A program made the translations under genes and the position numbers. A DNA stretch of 64,000 nucleotides from Ruminococcus sp. YRD2003 (GTDB lineage: Bacteria > Bacillota > Clostridia > Oscillospirales > Ruminococcaceae), in contig FNZT01000010.1 of assembly GCA_900109435.1 (NCBI GenBank), forward strand, positions 1-64,000, given 5' to 3'. This document shows, piece after piece, positions 33,606 to 43,238 of this stretch. The notes below the pieces were generated by a model, which was given only the letters and a program-made list of their open reading frames with translations, was not told the origin of the DNA and searched no databases. Positions within the stretch are counted from its first letter, which is position 1, and the number at the start of each line of letters is the position of its first letter.

Positions 33606-33640
33606 TTCGTCTTTTTTGCCCGCAAATGACACTTATATAT
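33606..33640 (+). promoter_or_regulatory. 35-bp motif shared with the lipoprotein operon
   Basis: TTCGTCT-N-TTTTGCC and CACTTATATAT are found here and at 56899-56933 with exactly the same length, 59 and 39 bases before the first ATG of each operon. It could be a third promoter or a regulator site. Confidence 0.55.
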
Positions 33641-33698
33641 AGAAACACTTTTCACGGCAAATGAACAAAAGAGATAAAACAACAAGGGTAGTGATAGA

Positions 33699-34583
33699 AT
33701 GAAGAAACCAAACAGTCAGTGCGGCAGAAGAGGAGAACGCATTTTCAGCAACCTGTGTGTGCTGCCAAGCCTTGCAGGCGTGCTCGTATTCTTCCTCATA
33801 CCGTTCTGCATCGTTGTATACTATTCCGTGATAAATAACCCCATAACCGCTCAGTTCGTGGGTCTGGAGAACTTCAAGAGGCTGTTCCAAGCCACTGCTT
33901 TCCGCAGTGCCGCTCTGAACACTTCCACGTTCTCGCTGATATCCGTGCCGCTCGTGATGGTCATCTCCCTCTGGCTCGCAACTCTGCTCGAGCGCAATAT
34001 CCCTTACAAAAGCGTGATACGCACCTTCTTCCTCAGCCCGATAATGGTGCCTACAGCGTCGGTCGTGCTGGTCTGGCAGGTGCTCTTCCACAACCACGGC
34101 ACCATAAACCAAATGCTCGAACTCTTCGGGGTGCAGGGCGTCGACTGGATGAAGTCCAGCCACGGTCAGCTCATCATCATCGTCATGTTCCTCTGGAAGA
34201 ACATCGGCTACAACATGATACTCTTCATGTCGGCGCTCGCGGCTGTGCCGCGCGATATCCTCGAGGTCGCCGAGCTTGAGGGCGCTGGGAGGATATACCA
34301 GTTCTTCCATATCAAGCTCAGGTACCTCTCCCCTACTATCCTGTTCGTGCTGATACTCTCGCTGATAAACTCATTCAAGATCTTCCGCGAGGTCTATCTG
34401 CTCACGGGCGACCACCCCTATGACAAGATGTATATGCTCCAGCACTTCATGAACAATACCTTCAACAGCCTCGATTACCAGAAGCTGTCCGCTGCGGCTG
34501 TGCTCTTCTCGCTGGTCATGATAGTCATCATCGCCGCTCTCCTTATTGCCGAGGAAATTTTCGGAAAGGACGTGGAAAGCTGA
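33699..34583 (+). CDS. ABC sugar transporter permease (MalF-like)
   Basis: 294 residues, six membrane spans, with a binding-protein-dependent permease EAA loop (EVAELEGAGRIYQFFHIKLRYLSP). The first span is GVLVFFLIPFCIVVYYS. It belongs to the carbohydrate-uptake type 1 family. Its last codons overlap the start of the partner permease by one base. It heads an operon of two permeases, an adaptor protein, a MacB-like protein and a solute-binding lipoprotein; no ATPase gene is nearby, so a shared MsmK-type ATPase would be needed. Confidence 0.93.
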   Translation: MKKPNSQCGRRGERIFSNLCVLPSLAGVLVFFLIPFCIVVYYSVINNPITAQFVGLENFKRLFQATAFRSAALNTSTFSLISVPLVMVISLWLATLLERNIPYKSVIRTFFLSPIMVPTASVVLVWQVLFHNHGTINQMLELFGVQGVDWMKSSHGQLIIIVMFLWKNIGYNMILFMSALAAVPRDILEVAELEGAGRIYQFFHIKLRYLSPTILFVLILSLINSFKIFREVYLLTGDHPYDKMYMLQHFMNNTFNSLDYQKLSAAAVLFSLVMIVIIAALLIAEEIFGKDVES

Positions 34584-35548
34584 TGAGCAGACGTATTAGC
34601 AGACATACAAGAAAACGTATTTTCAACATCATTATCATGCTGTTCACGGGTACCGTTGCGGTGATGTTCCTGCTCCCGACCGTACTGACGATAGCTAACT
34701 CTTTTATGACGTCAAACGAGATAACAGCCAACTACGGAGCGATGCTCGGCAATATGACCGACGACAAGAAAACTTTTATCTCCGAAAACGTCAACCTCAA
34801 GTTCATCCCTGACAAAGTCACTTTTGACCAGTACGCGAGCGTGCTCTTCAAAAGCCCCGATTATCTGCTGAAGTTCTGGAATTCGGTGATACTTACCGTT
34901 CCCATTACGGTGTTTCAGGTGCTCCTCGCGATACTCACAGCTTACGGCTTCTCACGTTACCCGAACAAGTTCAAGAGCATCATCTTCTTCGCTTATATCA
35001 TTCTCATGATAATGCCCTATCAGGTAACGCTCGTGCCGAACTTCCTCGTTGCCGACTTCATCAAGGACAATGCGGCTTCGGTCGTCTCGTTCGCTCCCGC
35101 AAAGCTCGCGGAGACGATAAACAAGTCGATAGAGAATATGAGATGGGCGGTTATCCTCCCAGGCATATTCTCGCCGTTCAGCATTTTCCTGCTTACTAAG
35201 GTAATGAAGCGCATACCCGTCTCGTACGTCGAGGCGGCAAAGCTCGACGGAGCAAGCGAATTGCAGATACTCTCAAAGATATATATGCCGCTGTGCAAGG
35301 GCGCGATAGTCTCTATCGCGATGCTCGTCTTTATCGACTACTGGAACATGGTCGAGCAGCCACTCGTCCTGATGAAGAATACCGACCTGCACCCGCTGTC
35401 GGTCTTTCTCTCGCAGATAAATACGGGCGATATCGGTCTCGCTTTCGCTGTCGGAACTGTCTATATGGTGCCGACGATACTCATGTTCCTCTACGGGGAG
35501 GATTACCTCGTCGAGGGCATAACCTACTCGGGCGGAATAAAAGGATAG
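34583..35548 (+). CDS. ABC sugar transporter permease (MalG-like)
   Basis: 321 residues, about six spans. The EAA loop is YVEAAKLDGASELQILSKIYMPLCKG, typical of MalG partners. An extended loop between spans 1 and 2 (about 45-95, VTFDQYASVLF) is in the usual place. It pairs with the preceding permease to form the membrane pore. Confidence 0.93.
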   Translation: MSRRISRHTRKRIFNIIIMLFTGTVAVMFLLPTVLTIANSFMTSNEITANYGAMLGNMTDDKKTFISENVNLKFIPDKVTFDQYASVLFKSPDYLLKFWNSVILTVPITVFQVLLAILTAYGFSRYPNKFKSIIFFAYIILMIMPYQVTLVPNFLVADFIKDNAASVVSFAPAKLAETINKSIENMRWAVILPGIFSPFSIFLLTKVMKRIPVSYVEAAKLDGASELQILSKIYMPLCKGAIVSIAMLVFIDYWNMVEQPLVLMKNTDLHPLSVFLSQINTGDIGLAFAVGTVYMVPTILMFLYGEDYLVEGITYSGGIKG

Positions 35549-35670
35549 CCATTAGCTATTAGCCATCAGCCTTTAGCTTATGGTGTCCGCTCCGCGGACG
35601 ATTATTTCAAAAAATATCGCCGTAAGGCGATACAACGAGCTATCGGCTAAAGGCTAACGGCTAACGGCTT
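35546..35670. repeat. GGCTAA repeat element, copy A
   Basis: A left arm of tandem TTAGCC/TTAGCT units and a right arm of GGCTAA units flank a spacer with the hairpin ATCGCC-GTAA-GGCGAT. Related copies are at 52459-52492 (right arm only) and 53717-53826. Confidence 0.75.
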
Positions 35671-35710
35671 ACACACAACAGCTCAAAAACAATATAAGGA
35701 GTACAACACC

Positions 35711-37456
35711 ATGGCTGAAAATACAGAGAATATAAAAGCCGCCAAGGATATAAAGGGCGACGAAGAGATAAAAGACCCGAGGAAAAAACGTGAGATAATC
35801 AAAACCGTGATAATCATTTTCCTCGCGGTGCTGCTCGTGCTGACTTTCTTCTCGAATACCATCATGAACCGCTCGCTCGCGGAGATAACCTCCGAGCGCG
35901 CTAACTCGGGAAAGCTAACCGAGCGTATCCGCGGAAGCGGAATGGTGATGTCCAATCAGTCGTGGGACGTCACTGTCGACGGGAACAAGACCATCGAGGC
36001 TATAAACTGCAAGAACGGCAAGGAGGTAAAAAAGGGAGATGTGCTCCTCACTGTGAGTGCGGGCGATTCCGAGGCTCTCACTGCCGCCGAGGACGCTCTC
36101 GCAGCTCTTGAACTCGACTACCAGAAGGCGATACTCACTCCCGCTGCCGACTATTCAAGCGAGAATCAGGCGATAAAGAACGCCCGCGAGGACTTGCAGG
36201 CGGCTATAGCCAAGCGCGATGCGGCTGTCGCGGGACAGAGCGGCGTTCGTGCGGCTAAGGAAAAATACGAGGACGACAAGAAGCAGAGCGCTTACTATAC
36301 AAAGTTGCAGACTAAGCTCCAGAGCGTCATCGCTGCCATTGATTCCGACGTGTACAGCACGGCTCCCGCCGAGTACACGAACGATATCCTCGGGATAAAA
36401 AGCGAGGCTGATACCGCCGAAAGCGACTACAACGCCTCCTGCGCCATATATACGGCGCTCTCTGCCGAGGGCTCGACTGCTACGGAAGCCGAAATGACTG
36501 CCGCAAGGGAGGATATGGAGGCTAAGGAGACAGCCCGCAATGAGGCCCGCGAAAAGTATGAGACGGCAAAATTCGAGCTGCGTGAGGATATCTCGGGGAA
36601 GCTCGCTGAAGCCGAGTCCGAAGCCGAATGGTATGCGGCTCAGGTAGCGGCGTATGAGTCCGAGAATACGGGCGCGGGTATGAGCATAGACGACCTCAAC
36701 GCCGATGTGACCGCAAAGCAGCGCCTCCTCGAAGACCAGATAAACGCCCTCAGCAAGACGCAGAAGTCCGACGAGAACACCAAGAAAATGAACGACCTCG
36801 ACCTCAGCGCCAAGAAGAAAGAGGTCGATAAGGCACGCGAAAAGGTGAACAAGCTCAAGTCCGAAACGGGCTCGACCGATATCATCGCCAAGTACAGCGG
36901 TATCGTGAACAATCTCACCGCAAAGGTGGGCGATACGACTCTGCCCGACACTCCTCTGATGACGATAGACCTCGCGGAGGAGGGATATACGGTCGAGATA
37001 AGCGTTGAAGCAGACAAGGCTAAGAAGATAAAGAAGGGTACTGCCGCAGAAGTGGTCAACAACTGGTTCGGCGGGGTAGAAGCCGTCGTTACCGACATCA
37101 AGAGCGACTCCGTTGCAGGCTCGAAGAACAAGATAATCGTCTTCTCCGTTACGGGCGACGTGGATTCGGGCTCGTTTGTCGAGCTGTCTATCCCCTGCGG
37201 AGGCGGCAATTACGATTCTATCGTGCCCAAGAACGCTGTCGGTCATGACAAGGACGGAGACTTCGTGCTCACGGTCGTGTCAAAGAACTCGCCGCTCGGC
37301 AACCGCTACTACGCTGAACGCGTAGCCGTGGAGGTGCTCGCATCGGATGAAACATCCTGCGCTGTATCAGGCAACCTCGGCTACGGCGAATATATCATCA
37401 CCGCTTCGAGCAAGCCCGTCGAACCGAAAGACCAAGTACGCATGAAGGATAAATAA
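35711..37456 (+). CDS. HlyD-family membrane-fusion protein
   Basis: 581 residues. A charged N terminus and one span (about 36-58, TVIIIFLAVLLVLTFFSNTI) are followed by the first lipoyl half (GSGMVMSNQSWDVTVDGNKT, CKNGKEVKKGDVLLTVSAGD). A very long Ala/Glu/Lys coiled coil (about 115-385) and the second lipoyl half with beta-barrel domain (IIAKYSGIVNNLTAKVGD) come next. In Gram-positives such adaptors work with MacB-type exporters. Being placed inside a sugar-uptake operon is unusual. Confidence 0.85.
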   Translation: MAENTENIKAAKDIKGDEEIKDPRKKREIIKTVIIIFLAVLLVLTFFSNTIMNRSLAEITSERANSGKLTERIRGSGMVMSNQSWDVTVDGNKTIEAINCKNGKEVKKGDVLLTVSAGDSEALTAAEDALAALELDYQKAILTPAADYSSENQAIKNAREDLQAAIAKRDAAVAGQSGVRAAKEKYEDDKKQSAYYTKLQTKLQSVIAAIDSDVYSTAPAEYTNDILGIKSEADTAESDYNASCAIYTALSAEGSTATEAEMTAAREDMEAKETARNEAREKYETAKFELREDISGKLAEAESEAEWYAAQVAAYESENTGAGMSIDDLNADVTAKQRLLEDQINALSKTQKSDENTKKMNDLDLSAKKKEVDKAREKVNKLKSETGSTDIIAKYSGIVNNLTAKVGDTTLPDTPLMTIDLAEEGYTVEISVEADKAKKIKKGTAAEVVNNWFGGVEAVVTDIKSDSVAGSKNKIIVFSVTGDVDSGSFVELSIPCGGGNYDSIVPKNAVGHDKDGDFVLTVVSKNSPLGNRYYAERVAVEVLASDETSCAVSGNLGYGEYIITASSKPVEPKDQVRMKDK

Positions 37457-37468
37457 GGCGGTGGGGCG

Positions 37469-38590
37469 ATGAAACTGAAAAAACCACTGCTTTACGCCGT
37501 GATAGCAGGTGCAAATGCGCTCTCGCTCACTGCCGCGCTCGCTCTCTCGCTCGCAGGCGGGGCGATAGCCCGTTCGCAGAGCTATAACTACGCGGCGCAC
37601 AAATGGGACAGGGACGACAGGAGCACGCAGGTGAGCTGCTTCTTCTCCGAGGATGCGGGCTTCAATACCGACGGTATGTATGCTCTGCGCGCGAAGCTTC
37701 AGTCCGAGCTCACCGCAGCCGTCAACGCTCCCGACGGAAAGCTCCCCAAGACTGCCGACGCTTACAGCACGCCGATAGGCTCGGGCAATGTCACCTGCGA
37801 TTCCACGGGCAAGGGTGAAGCCGATATCACCGCCGTTGGAGGAGATTTCTTCCTCTTCCGCGATTTCAAGCTGCTCAGCGGTGCTTACTTCACCGACAAT
37901 GACATCATGCAGGACGGTGCCGTCATCGAGCGCTCGCTCGCGTATTCGCTCTACAGCTCGTCAAATGTGGCAGGTCAGCTAATTTACATCAACGATGTGC
38001 AGTTCTATATCGCGGCTGTCATCGACGACCCGTCCGACAAGTACGAAAAACGTACGATAGACGAAAAGCCGCGCGTTTATGTCTCGTACAAGGGCGCGGA
38101 GAGCCTCCCGCAGGTGCAGTACACCGCAGACGGATACAGCAAGAACGGCGACGCGCCGCAAAAACTCACGAAGATAACCTGCTACGAATGCATCATGTTC
38201 GACCCCGTGGAGAACTTCACCTACAACACGGTCAAAAAACACTTCAAGGAAAGCTTCGGCGGCAGCAATTACGCCGTCGTCAACAATACAGAGCGGTTCA
38301 AGCCCTCGAAAATGATAAAGGCTTACAGGAAGCGTGCAGACCTCGCTGTCCGCAAGGATACGCTGGTCTACCCGTACTGGGAGAATGCCTCGCGTATCGC
38401 GGAATTCAAGCTCGCTCCGATATACTTCCTGCGCACGTTCTGCTTCGTGCTGCCCGTGGTCACCGCTGTCTGGCTGATATGGAAAGGCGCCCGCTTACTG
38501 AAAAGAAGCGGACGAAAGCTGGTATCGGCTTTGGCAGAAGCTTATAAAAAGGCGTTATACCGCCGCAGACAAAAGAAAGATAACATATAA
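37469..38590 (+). CDS. MacB periplasmic-core-like membrane protein
   Basis: 373 residues: an N-terminal span (about 5-30), an extracellular region resembling the MacB_PCD fold (ADITAVGGDFFLFRDFKLLSGAYF, DGAVIERSLAYSL, GQLIYINDVQFYIAAVIDD), and a C-terminal span (YFLRTFCFVLPVVTAVWLIW) with a basic tail. A full FtsX/MacB permease would have three C-terminal spans, so this is a reduced version. It probably acts with the preceding HlyD-like protein. Confidence 0.68.
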   Translation: MKLKKPLLYAVIAGANALSLTAALALSLAGGAIARSQSYNYAAHKWDRDDRSTQVSCFFSEDAGFNTDGMYALRAKLQSELTAAVNAPDGKLPKTADAYSTPIGSGNVTCDSTGKGEADITAVGGDFFLFRDFKLLSGAYFTDNDIMQDGAVIERSLAYSLYSSSNVAGQLIYINDVQFYIAAVIDDPSDKYEKRTIDEKPRVYVSYKGAESLPQVQYTADGYSKNGDAPQKLTKITCYECIMFDPVENFTYNTVKKHFKESFGGSNYAVVNNTERFKPSKMIKAYRKRADLAVRKDTLVYPYWENASRIAEFKLAPIYFLRTFCFVLPVVTAVWLIWKGARLLKRSGRKLVSALAEAYKKALYRRRQKKDNI

Positions 38591-38617
38591 ATCATCACAA
38601 TCCCCCACGAAAGGAAA

Positions 38618-41050
38618 ATGAAAATGAAAAGAAACCACGCACTCAGAACAATGGCTGCTTCACTTGCAGCTGTATGCCTCCTCTCGGCTGCTTCATGCTC
38701 GCTCCCGGGAATGAACAACGGCAGCGGAAACGGCAGCACTGCCGAAAAGCCCAAGCAGACAGCTTCCGACGTCATCACTCACTCCTACCGCGCCGAGCAG
38801 TTCGGCAGCCTGCCGAATGTCGCGTATGTCAACAGCATTACACGTCTCGGCAGCACCGAAAACGTACTCGTCGTTGGAAACGACGATAACGGCGTGTCGA
38901 AAATGTTCATCACCGACCTCAGCTTCGAGAACTTCAAGGAGATAGAGACTGACTACGAAATGGGCGAGAACTCGGAATTATACAGCAATATCGCTGCCGC
39001 TCTCGACGGCACTATCTACGAGGTCGTTACCATTACCGATTACGGCGATTTCAAGCAGCCCGACTGGCAAGACCCCGATTTCGACTACGACAGCTTCGAC
39101 TGGGACGCTTATCAGGCTGCCGCTGAAAGCAAGACATATATCTATACCTTCGACAGCACGGGTAAGGAGATAAAGCACGCTGAGGTCAATATGGACAAAT
39201 TCCTGGACGGCGCGGACAGCGATATGGTGACACCATACCTCGGATCTGTTACTCCTCTCGACAGCGAGCACGCTCTCGCATATGTAGGCGGTGAGCACGA
39301 GACATACCATATCCTCAATTCCGACGGCACCTTCGGCAACGAGGTGATATTCCCCGCAGATGTGTGGCTCGGCTCGATATGTGCTACTCCCGACGGCAAT
39401 ATCGCCTTCACTTCATGGTCAAATGACCAGAACTACATCGGTACGCTCGATATCGAGTCGCTCAAGGTCAATGCTACCGCTCTCGCTATCAAGGGGCTCG
39501 ATAACGACAACGTCAGCACCCTCATCTCGGGCGACGACAACTACGCTTACTACGGCACGACCTACGGCGGTTTATACGGCATAAAGGACGACGGCTCCAT
39601 AGAGGAGCTCACTTCCTGGATAGACTCCGACCTCAACGGCGACAGCGTTCGCTGCGTGATGAGCATGGGCAGCAACGAGTTCGTCATCTATATCCATGAC
39701 TACTCCGACCCGTCCGCTAACGGATTCTACCGCATTACCGAGCGCGATGCCTCCGAGCTCGCCGATAAGACCCTCATCACTATCGCTGTGGTCTACGGCG
39801 ATAACAACTTCACGAACGAGGTCAACGCGTTTAACAGAACAAGCGAGGATTACCGCATCAAGATCAATGACTACAGCAAATACTACGAATGGGATGAGGA
39901 GAACGAAAGCTACCTCAATACTCCCGCTAAACAGTTCAAGCTCGACATCATCGCAGGCAAATCGCCCGATATGATCTTCTTCACCGATCCTACCGCTATA
40001 AAGGGGCTCTCCAACAAGGACATTTTCGTTGACCTCTACGATTACCTCGGCAAGGACGGCGCTGTCTCAAAGGACGACATCATGCCTCCGCTGCTCAGTG
40101 CCTGCGAGGAGGACGGCAAGCTCTACTCGCTCACTCCCTCCTTCAGTATGTCTACTCTTGCCGTAAAGACAAAGCTCTGCGACAAGGAGAACTGGACTGT
40201 CGATGACCTTATCGAGACCTACAACAAGCTCCCCGAGGGCTCGAAACTCACACAGTGGGATTCCACCAAGAGTGGTGTTTTTGATCTGCTCTCTCAGAAT
40301 ATGAACTTCGTCGACTACAATAAAGGTACTTGCAGCTACGATTCCGACGAGTTCATCAAGATACTCGAATTTGCTAACAAATTCCCCGAGACAGAGGAAG
40401 AACCCGACTGGGAAAATATGTCAGAGGAACAGTACAAGAAATACTACGATGATCAGCAGACAGCTATCAGAAAGGATAAGTCGCTCATCGGCAGTATCGA
40501 CTTCTATGACCTCAGAAACTATAACAGAGAAAAGACCGTCACATTCGGCGAGGACATAACTCTCGTGGGCTATCCCTCGACCGACGGCTGCGGTATGTGC
40601 ATGAACCCGAGCTCTTACTTCTCTATCCTCAGCGATTCGCCCAATAAGGACGAGTGCTGGAATTTCATAAGCAAGTTCTTCACCGAAGAGTACCAGAACA
40701 AGAACTTATGGACCATTCCTGCTCTGAAGTCGGTTTTCGAGTCAAGACTCGACGAGGCTATGAAAGACCCGTATATGACTGACGAGAGCGGCAAAAAAGA
40801 ATATTACGCCAATGAAGCTCAGGTAGGCAACGAGACCGTCACTATCCCCAACCTCTCCCAGGAAGACCGCGATTTCATCAAGGATACTATCTACAATGCC
40901 AAGGTGAATGGTATGGCGATATGGGACTCGGAAGTGAACGATATCGTCCATGAAGAGATAAGTGCCTATTTTGCGGGCGAGAAGACCGCCAAGCAGACTG
41001 CCGAGATAATCCAGAACCGTGTATCTATCATGGTCAGCGAGCAGTCATAA
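38618..41050 (+). CDS. Extracellular solute-binding lipoprotein
   Basis: About 810 residues. A lipobox (LLSAASC, Cys about 29) anchors it. The first half (about 60-390) has repeated short beta motifs with propeller-like spacing (GNIAFTSWSNDQNYIGTLDIESLK, DNYAYYGTTYGGLYGIKDDG). The second half is a solute-binding protein of the sugar family (ITIAVVYGDNNFTNEVNAFNR... DIIAGKSPDMIFF). ATG 38624 is perhaps the true start, since AAGGA (38611-38615) is too close to 38618. It supplies substrate to the two permeases at the operon start. Confidence 0.9.
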   Translation: MKMKRNHALRTMAASLAAVCLLSAASCSLPGMNNGSGNGSTAEKPKQTASDVITHSYRAEQFGSLPNVAYVNSITRLGSTENVLVVGNDDNGVSKMFITDLSFENFKEIETDYEMGENSELYSNIAAALDGTIYEVVTITDYGDFKQPDWQDPDFDYDSFDWDAYQAAAESKTYIYTFDSTGKEIKHAEVNMDKFLDGADSDMVTPYLGSVTPLDSEHALAYVGGEHETYHILNSDGTFGNEVIFPADVWLGSICATPDGNIAFTSWSNDQNYIGTLDIESLKVNATALAIKGLDNDNVSTLISGDDNYAYYGTTYGGLYGIKDDGSIEELTSWIDSDLNGDSVRCVMSMGSNEFVIYIHDYSDPSANGFYRITERDASELADKTLITIAVVYGDNNFTNEVNAFNRTSEDYRIKINDYSKYYEWDEENESYLNTPAKQFKLDIIAGKSPDMIFFTDPTAIKGLSNKDIFVDLYDYLGKDGAVSKDDIMPPLLSACEEDGKLYSLTPSFSMSTLAVKTKLCDKENWTVDDLIETYNKLPEGSKLTQWDSTKSGVFDLLSQNMNFVDYNKGTCSYDSDEFIKILEFANKFPETEEEPDWENMSEEQYKKYYDDQQTAIRKDKSLIGSIDFYDLRNYNREKTVTFGEDITLVGYPSTDGCGMCMNPSSYFSILSDSPNKDECWNFISKFFTEEYQNKNLWTIPALKSVFESRLDEAMKDPYMTDESGKKEYYANEAQVGNETVTIPNLSQEDRDFIKDTIYNAKVNGMAIWDSEVNDIVHEEISAYFAGEKTAKQTAEIIQNRVSIMVSEQS

Positions 41051-41093
41051 CCTACGCTATCTTCAATTTCATAAACTCCACCTCCTTATGAGG

Positions 41094-41125
41094 GGAAAGG
41101 GCTGTCCTTTCGGGCAGCCCTTTCC
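41094..41125 (+). terminator. Terminator of the transporter operon
   Basis: GGAAAGGGCTG (41094-41104) pairs with CAGCCCTTTCC (41115-41125), 44 bases after the solute-binding gene, with a short T-containing tail. Confidence 0.75.
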
Positions 41126-41128
41126 TTG

Positions 41129-41249
41129 TGTAGGGGCGCATCCGTGCGCCCGTGTATGCCGTTCATATATTTGGGGCGGATAATATCCGCCCCTACAACG
41201 CGTTTTCCGTTATTTTTTGCGGAACGCCGAGGGCAGCGTTCCCTACAAG
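41129..41249. repeat. Variable-stem GTAGGGGCG repeats, cluster 1
   Basis: Three units: TGTAGGGGCGCA-tccg-TGCGCCCG (from 41129), an inverted unit GGGGCGGATAATATCCGCCCC with TACAA (41173-41197), and one with GGAACGCCG...CGTTCCCTACAA (41217-41249). Outer bases are conserved while stems differ but stay paired. Confidence 0.75.
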
Positions 41250-41345
41250 TTTTCCGTATATTGCGAGCAAGCAGAAATCGCACCTACAAATTTACCGCAC
41301 AACAAAAAAGAACGCATTTCGCGTTCTTTTCGTGGTATACTATAC

Positions 41346-41849
41346 TCAGTCATCGATTATTTTCGGCGCGGGGGCTTCCTCGCGCTCACGGTGCTTCCTG
41401 CGCTCCTCGGCTGCTTCATACGAGAAAAGCTGCACCGCTGCCACAACCGCCGCTATCGCTGCGGGAGCAATACACGGCAGTATCCTCGCGCGGTACATAT
41501 CGCTTATCGGCGTGAGAGCGAATTTGTCGGTCCAGCCTGCGGCATCCGCATGAGTGCAGAGCATGTACAGCATTGCAAGACAAAGCACAAGTCCGCTCAC
41601 CGAGCACACTATCGCTGCAATATTGGGAAGGTTCCGCCTCGGCAGGGCGAGCACCGCTCCGAGTGTCATGACAAGTCCCGAAACTATGAGGAAAACTCCC
41701 ACGGCAGCAAGCTCGCTGCCGTAGCTTTCCCTGTTGTATATGAGTCCCGCTCCCGACATACACACCATGAACAACGGGTAAACCGCTGTCAGCACGAGCA
41801 TGACCGCTTTCAGGACTGTAATAAGCGGGTTTCGGCGCTTTTTTTCCAT
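41346..41849 (-). CDS. Four-span membrane protein, unknown function
   Basis: 167 residues with four hydrophobic segments (VLKAVMLVLTAVYPLFMVCM; LAAVGVFLIVSGLVMTLGAV; IAAIVCSVSGLVLCLAMLY; RILPCIAPAAIAAVVAAV) and a basic/acidic C-terminal tail (RRKHREREEAPAPK). No family is recognised. ACAGGAGT precedes the ATG. It is monocistronic and divergent from spoIVB. Confidence 0.65.
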   Translation of the reverse strand: MEKKRRNPLITVLKAVMLVLTAVYPLFMVCMSGAGLIYNRESYGSELAAVGVFLIVSGLVMTLGAVLALPRRNLPNIAAIVCSVSGLVLCLAMLYMLCTHADAAGWTDKFALTPISDMYRARILPCIAPAAIAAVVAAVQLFSYEAAEERRKHREREEAPAPKIIDD

Positions 41850-41970
41850 ATTTTTACTCCTGTTCGACTGTTGAGGGATATCTTCTGCTGTGAGTAATTC
41901 ACAATCATATCGCGCAGACTGTGATACATACTATTTTTAGTCGGGCGCTTCCGACTGAAAGGACTATAAA

Positions 41971-43176
41971 ATGCAATTATTCGTAAAAATCAAAAAAACT
42001 GCTGCGGTAGTATTATCTGCGGCTGCCGTCGGCTTATTCGGTGCTGCGGGCTATTATTCGCTCCGCCTGCCCGAAAGCGTGACCGTCGGCTCGGCTCAGA
42101 GCGTGCAGTTCGCGCAGTACCCCGAGCTGCACTGCATCGGCAGCATCTCCGAGCCGCGCGGCGCGTCTGACAAGGCTACCCTCTCGCTGTTCGGTGCGAT
42201 ACCCGTCAAGAGCGTGAGCGTCCGCCGCGAAGAGCCGCCTACTCTCATTGCGGGCGGTGCGCCCTTCGGCGTGAAGCTGCTCATGGAAGGCGTAATGGTG
42301 ACAGCGACGGGCAAGGTCGACTGCGCGGGCGATGACCTCTGTCCCGCCGAGCTCGCGGGGGTAGAGGTTGGGGACATCATTCGGCTCGCGGACGGTGTGG
42401 AGCTGAGCTCAAATGCCGACTTGCAGCGCGTTATCGCGGACAGCGGCGGCGATGAAGTTACTCTGTCGCTCACACGCGGCAGCGCGGAGCTGACAACTTG
42501 CCTCCGACCCGTATTCTCCGAGAGCGCTAAAACATGGCGCGGCGGTATGTGGGTGCGCGACAGCATCGCGGGCATCGGTACGCTGACCTATATAAACAAG
42601 GATACGGGCGAATTTGCGGGGCTCGGACACCCAGTCTGCGACACGGATACGGGTGAGATCATACCCATACAGAGCGGCGAGGCTGTCCCTGTGGAGATAA
42701 CGGGAGCACGCAAGGGCGTAAGCGGCAAGGCGGGAGAGCTGCGCGGTCGTTTCACGCGCTCGCCTGTGATAGGTGTGCTCGACCGTAACTGCCCGAGCGG
42801 CATTTACGGACGGATGTCCGACGAGGCGCTCTGTGCCATTGCCGACAGCGCTGAGGAATACCCCCTCGGCTACCGTCAGGACGTCACAACGGGCGAGGTG
42901 CAGGTCTGTGCGACCGTTTGCGGCTCTGTCCCGAAGAAATACTCCGCCGAAATAGAATCTGTCGACTTCAGCGGCTCGGACTCTGCAAAAAATATGGTCA
43001 TCCACATCACCGACCCCGACCTCATCGCCAAAACAGGCGGGATAGTTCAGGGCATGAGCGGCAGTCCCATTATTCAGGACGGCAGGCTCATCGGTGCTGT
43101 GACGCACGTTTTCGTCTCCGATCCGACGCGCGGATACGCGATCTTCGCGGAAAATATGCTCGGCTGTCCGCAGTAG
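41971..43176 (+). CDS. spoIVB: SpoIVB-type sporulation serine protease
   Basis: 401 residues: an N-terminal signal/anchor, a PDZ domain (GVEVGDIIRLADGVELSSNADLQ) and an S55 peptidase domain with the family phrase WVRDSIAGIGTLTYI, His in GLGHPV and the catalytic Ser in GMSGSPI. In Bacillus this protease is secreted into the intermembrane space and triggers SpoIVFB cleavage of pro-sigma-K. Presence argues for a sporulating or formerly sporulating lineage. A terminator follows. Confidence 0.93.
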   Translation: MQLFVKIKKTAAVVLSAAAVGLFGAAGYYSLRLPESVTVGSAQSVQFAQYPELHCIGSISEPRGASDKATLSLFGAIPVKSVSVRREEPPTLIAGGAPFGVKLLMEGVMVTATGKVDCAGDDLCPAELAGVEVGDIIRLADGVELSSNADLQRVIADSGGDEVTLSLTRGSAELTTCLRPVFSESAKTWRGGMWVRDSIAGIGTLTYINKDTGEFAGLGHPVCDTDTGEIIPIQSGEAVPVEITGARKGVSGKAGELRGRFTRSPVIGVLDRNCPSGIYGRMSDEALCAIADSAEEYPLGYRQDVTTGEVQVCATVCGSVPKKYSAEIESVDFSGSDSAKNMVIHITDPDLIAKTGGIVQGMSGSPIIQDGRLIGAVTHVFVSDPTRGYAIFAENMLGCPQ

Positions 43177-43192
43177 ACCATATCAAAAACAA

Positions 43193-43222
43193 GGGGCGTT
43201 ACTTCTGTAACGCCCCGATTTT
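43193..43222 (+). terminator. Terminator after spoIVB
   Basis: GGGGCGTTAC-TTCT-GTAACGCCCC followed by GATTTTG; a 10-bp perfect stem between convergent spoIVB and ptsH. Confidence 0.8.
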
Positions 43223-43238
43223 GTGCCAATGGATCTCT

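Noticed and set aside
36155..37246. 363-codon minus-strand frame
   Set aside because: It is antisense to the HlyD-like gene, whose codon-biased coiled coil leaves the opposite frame open; no ribosome site or domain.
42409..43107. 232-codon minus-strand frame
   Set aside because: It is a shadow of spoIVB; GC-rich third positions keep it open.
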